From Bacteroidota bacterium (GTDB taxonomy: Bacteria; Bacteroidota; Bacteroidia; Bacteroidales; CG2-30-32-10), in contig JAAXXA010000117.1 of the NCBI GenBank assembly GCA_013334735.1, positions 1 through 7,969 on the forward strand: 7,969 bases of DNA, read 5' to 3'. The notes under the pieces are model-generated. The model was not told the origin of the DNA. It searched no databases and saw nothing but the letters and a program-made list of their open reading frames with translations. Below are positions 7,339 through 7,969 of this stretch, piece by piece (position 1 is the first letter of the stretch; every line of letters begins with the position of its first letter). Made by a program: the position numbers and the translations under genes.

Positions 7339-7365
7339 CAAAATTAAAGAAAAGAATGTATCAAA
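7339..7365 (-). promoter_or_regulatory. Possible promoter of the SPFH/GYF_2 gene
   Basis: On the minus strand TTTG (7365-7362) and TAATTTTG (7346-7339) match the Bacteroidota -33 and -7 boxes. Their spacing of 15 is somewhat shorter than usual. Transcription would start about 30 bases before the ATG at 7301. The region is very A/T-rich, so chance matches are possible. Confidence 0.4.
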
Positions 7366-7452
7366 AAATAAAAAAAATATTAAAATTTTCTAAAAAAATC
7401 ATCAGAATATCATTGAAAAGAAAAATGTAACCAAAAGAAGCTAAACATCGAA

Positions 7453-7486
7453 TGTCGGAACTGTCAGTTCCTCATTTTAGGACAGT
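7453..7486. repeat. Dyad GGAACTG-T-CAGTTCC with a second competing arm
   Basis: GGAACTG (7457-7463) and CAGTTCC (7465-7471) form a perfect 7-bp dyad around one base. ACTGTC (7460-7465) can instead pair with GACAGT (7481-7486), and TGTC (7453-7456) with GACA (7481-7484), so two exclusive folds exist. It lies 40-73 bases beyond the stop of the YfhO gene on the minus strand. It could be a REP-like repeat, an operator or a weak terminator; no long T-run follows. Confidence 0.5.
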
Positions 7487-7525
7487 ATAAAAATAGATTT
7501 TGTTAATAATTGATTTTGTTTTTGG

Positions 7526-7969
7526 CTAAAGCCCTATTTTATTATCTTTTATTAAATCCAGAACTGATTTAATCCCGAATCCTGCAAGTATTACAAATGA
7601 TACGTTAATCATTATATGTATCATAACCGGTGCTCTGAAGCTCGAAAAATATGGAAAATTATAAAACATCAAATCAAAAAGTATCGGGAATGTTCTCCCG
7701 AATGAAAGTATCAAAGCTAAAAATGAAATTATTGTTAATGACTGGACAAGAATATTTTTTTTGAAATTGTAAATAATTCCTATAATAGCTAACAGAATTG
7801 TTAGAATACCGAAATACATTGGTGAAGTTGTAAATGGCATCTGTCCCCAGTATGTATTTGTTTTTTGTCCTTTGTATTCCACATCTCCGAACCCTACCCA
7901 GTATGGAACAAAAAAAGTCATTACCTCTGCAGGTGAGAATGACCAGCTTGTTGCATAATCGTAATCGAC
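7526..7969 (-). CDS. YfhO-family membrane protein, 3' part, apparently shortened
   Basis: The frame is open to the right edge, giving 147 visible residues and no start; the ATG at 7921 is internal because conserved sequence (DYDYATSWSFSPAEV) lies upstream of it. The motif order YATSWSFSPAE, FFVPYWVGFGD, TYWGQMPFTTSPMYFG, LSFGRTFP and FSSFRAPVMIH followed by ILAGFG is that of Bacteroidota YfhO proteins, multi-pass membrane proteins distantly related to GT-C glycosyltransferases. Three hydrophobic segments are visible, at about 51-69, 82-105 and 112-137. B. subtilis YfhO is linked to lipoteichoic-acid glycosylation; the role in Bacteroidota is unclear. Family members normally continue well beyond the GFG helix, but this chain ends about 14 residues after it at a TAG. 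The frame then reads 17 more plausible codons to a TGA at 7472-7474. This suggests a C-terminal truncation or the start of gene decay. Confidence 0.8.
   Translation of the reverse strand, partial: VDYDYATSWSFSPAEVMTFFVPYWVGFGDVEYKGQKTNTYWGQMPFTTSPMYFGILTILLAIIGIIYNFKKNILVQSLTIISFLALILSFGRTFPILFDLMFYNFPYFSSFRAPVMIHIMINVSFVILAGFGIKSVLDLIKDNKIGL

Noticed and set aside
7526..7921. Stand-alone 131-residue membrane protein starting at the ATG at 7921
   Set aside because: The frame stays open to the window edge, and the upstream codons encode conserved YfhO sequence, so this ATG is internal.

Overview
The window is AT-rich and looks like the chromosome of a member of the Bacteroidota. Four things point that way. 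FabG closely resembles the Bacteroidales enzymes. There is a YfhO-type membrane protein and a secreted MORN/YwqK-type protein. Promoter-like boxes match the Bacteroidota -7 consensus TAnnTTTG. Most genes lack a Shine-Dalgarno sequence. A more exact placement cannot be made from the sequence alone.

Layout: a very large plus-strand gene (109-4377) encodes one polypeptide that joins a eukaryotic-type (GT3) glycogen synthase to a GT35 alpha-glucan phosphorylase. A complete fabG (4529-5275) follows on the same strand with its own promoter-like boxes. The minus strand then carries three genes: a secreted MORN-repeat protein (6072-5314, convergent with fabG), an SPFH/Band 7 protein ending in a GYF_2 domain (7301-6210), and the 3' part of a YfhO-family membrane protein that runs off the right edge (7969-7526). 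No intergenic stretch exceeds 300 bases, and no RNA gene, CRISPR array, insertion sequence or phage gene was found.

The genes do not form an obvious pathway. The fusion protein handles storage glucan, making it from a nucleotide sugar and breaking it down to glucose-1-phosphate. FabG serves fatty-acid elongation. The SPFH and YfhO proteins are probably envelope or membrane related, and the MORN protein is exported.

The most notable points are: (i) opposing synthase and phosphorylase activities on one chain, with the arginine cluster of eukaryotic glycogen synthases apparently missing; (ii) three consecutive intergenic gaps each holding different 7-bp tandem repeats, four heptamer families in all; (iii) a single strong Shine-Dalgarno in front of the MORN gene; (iv) a YfhO gene that stops early compared with its family, next to short dyads. 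I did not find a convincing multi-gene novel system.
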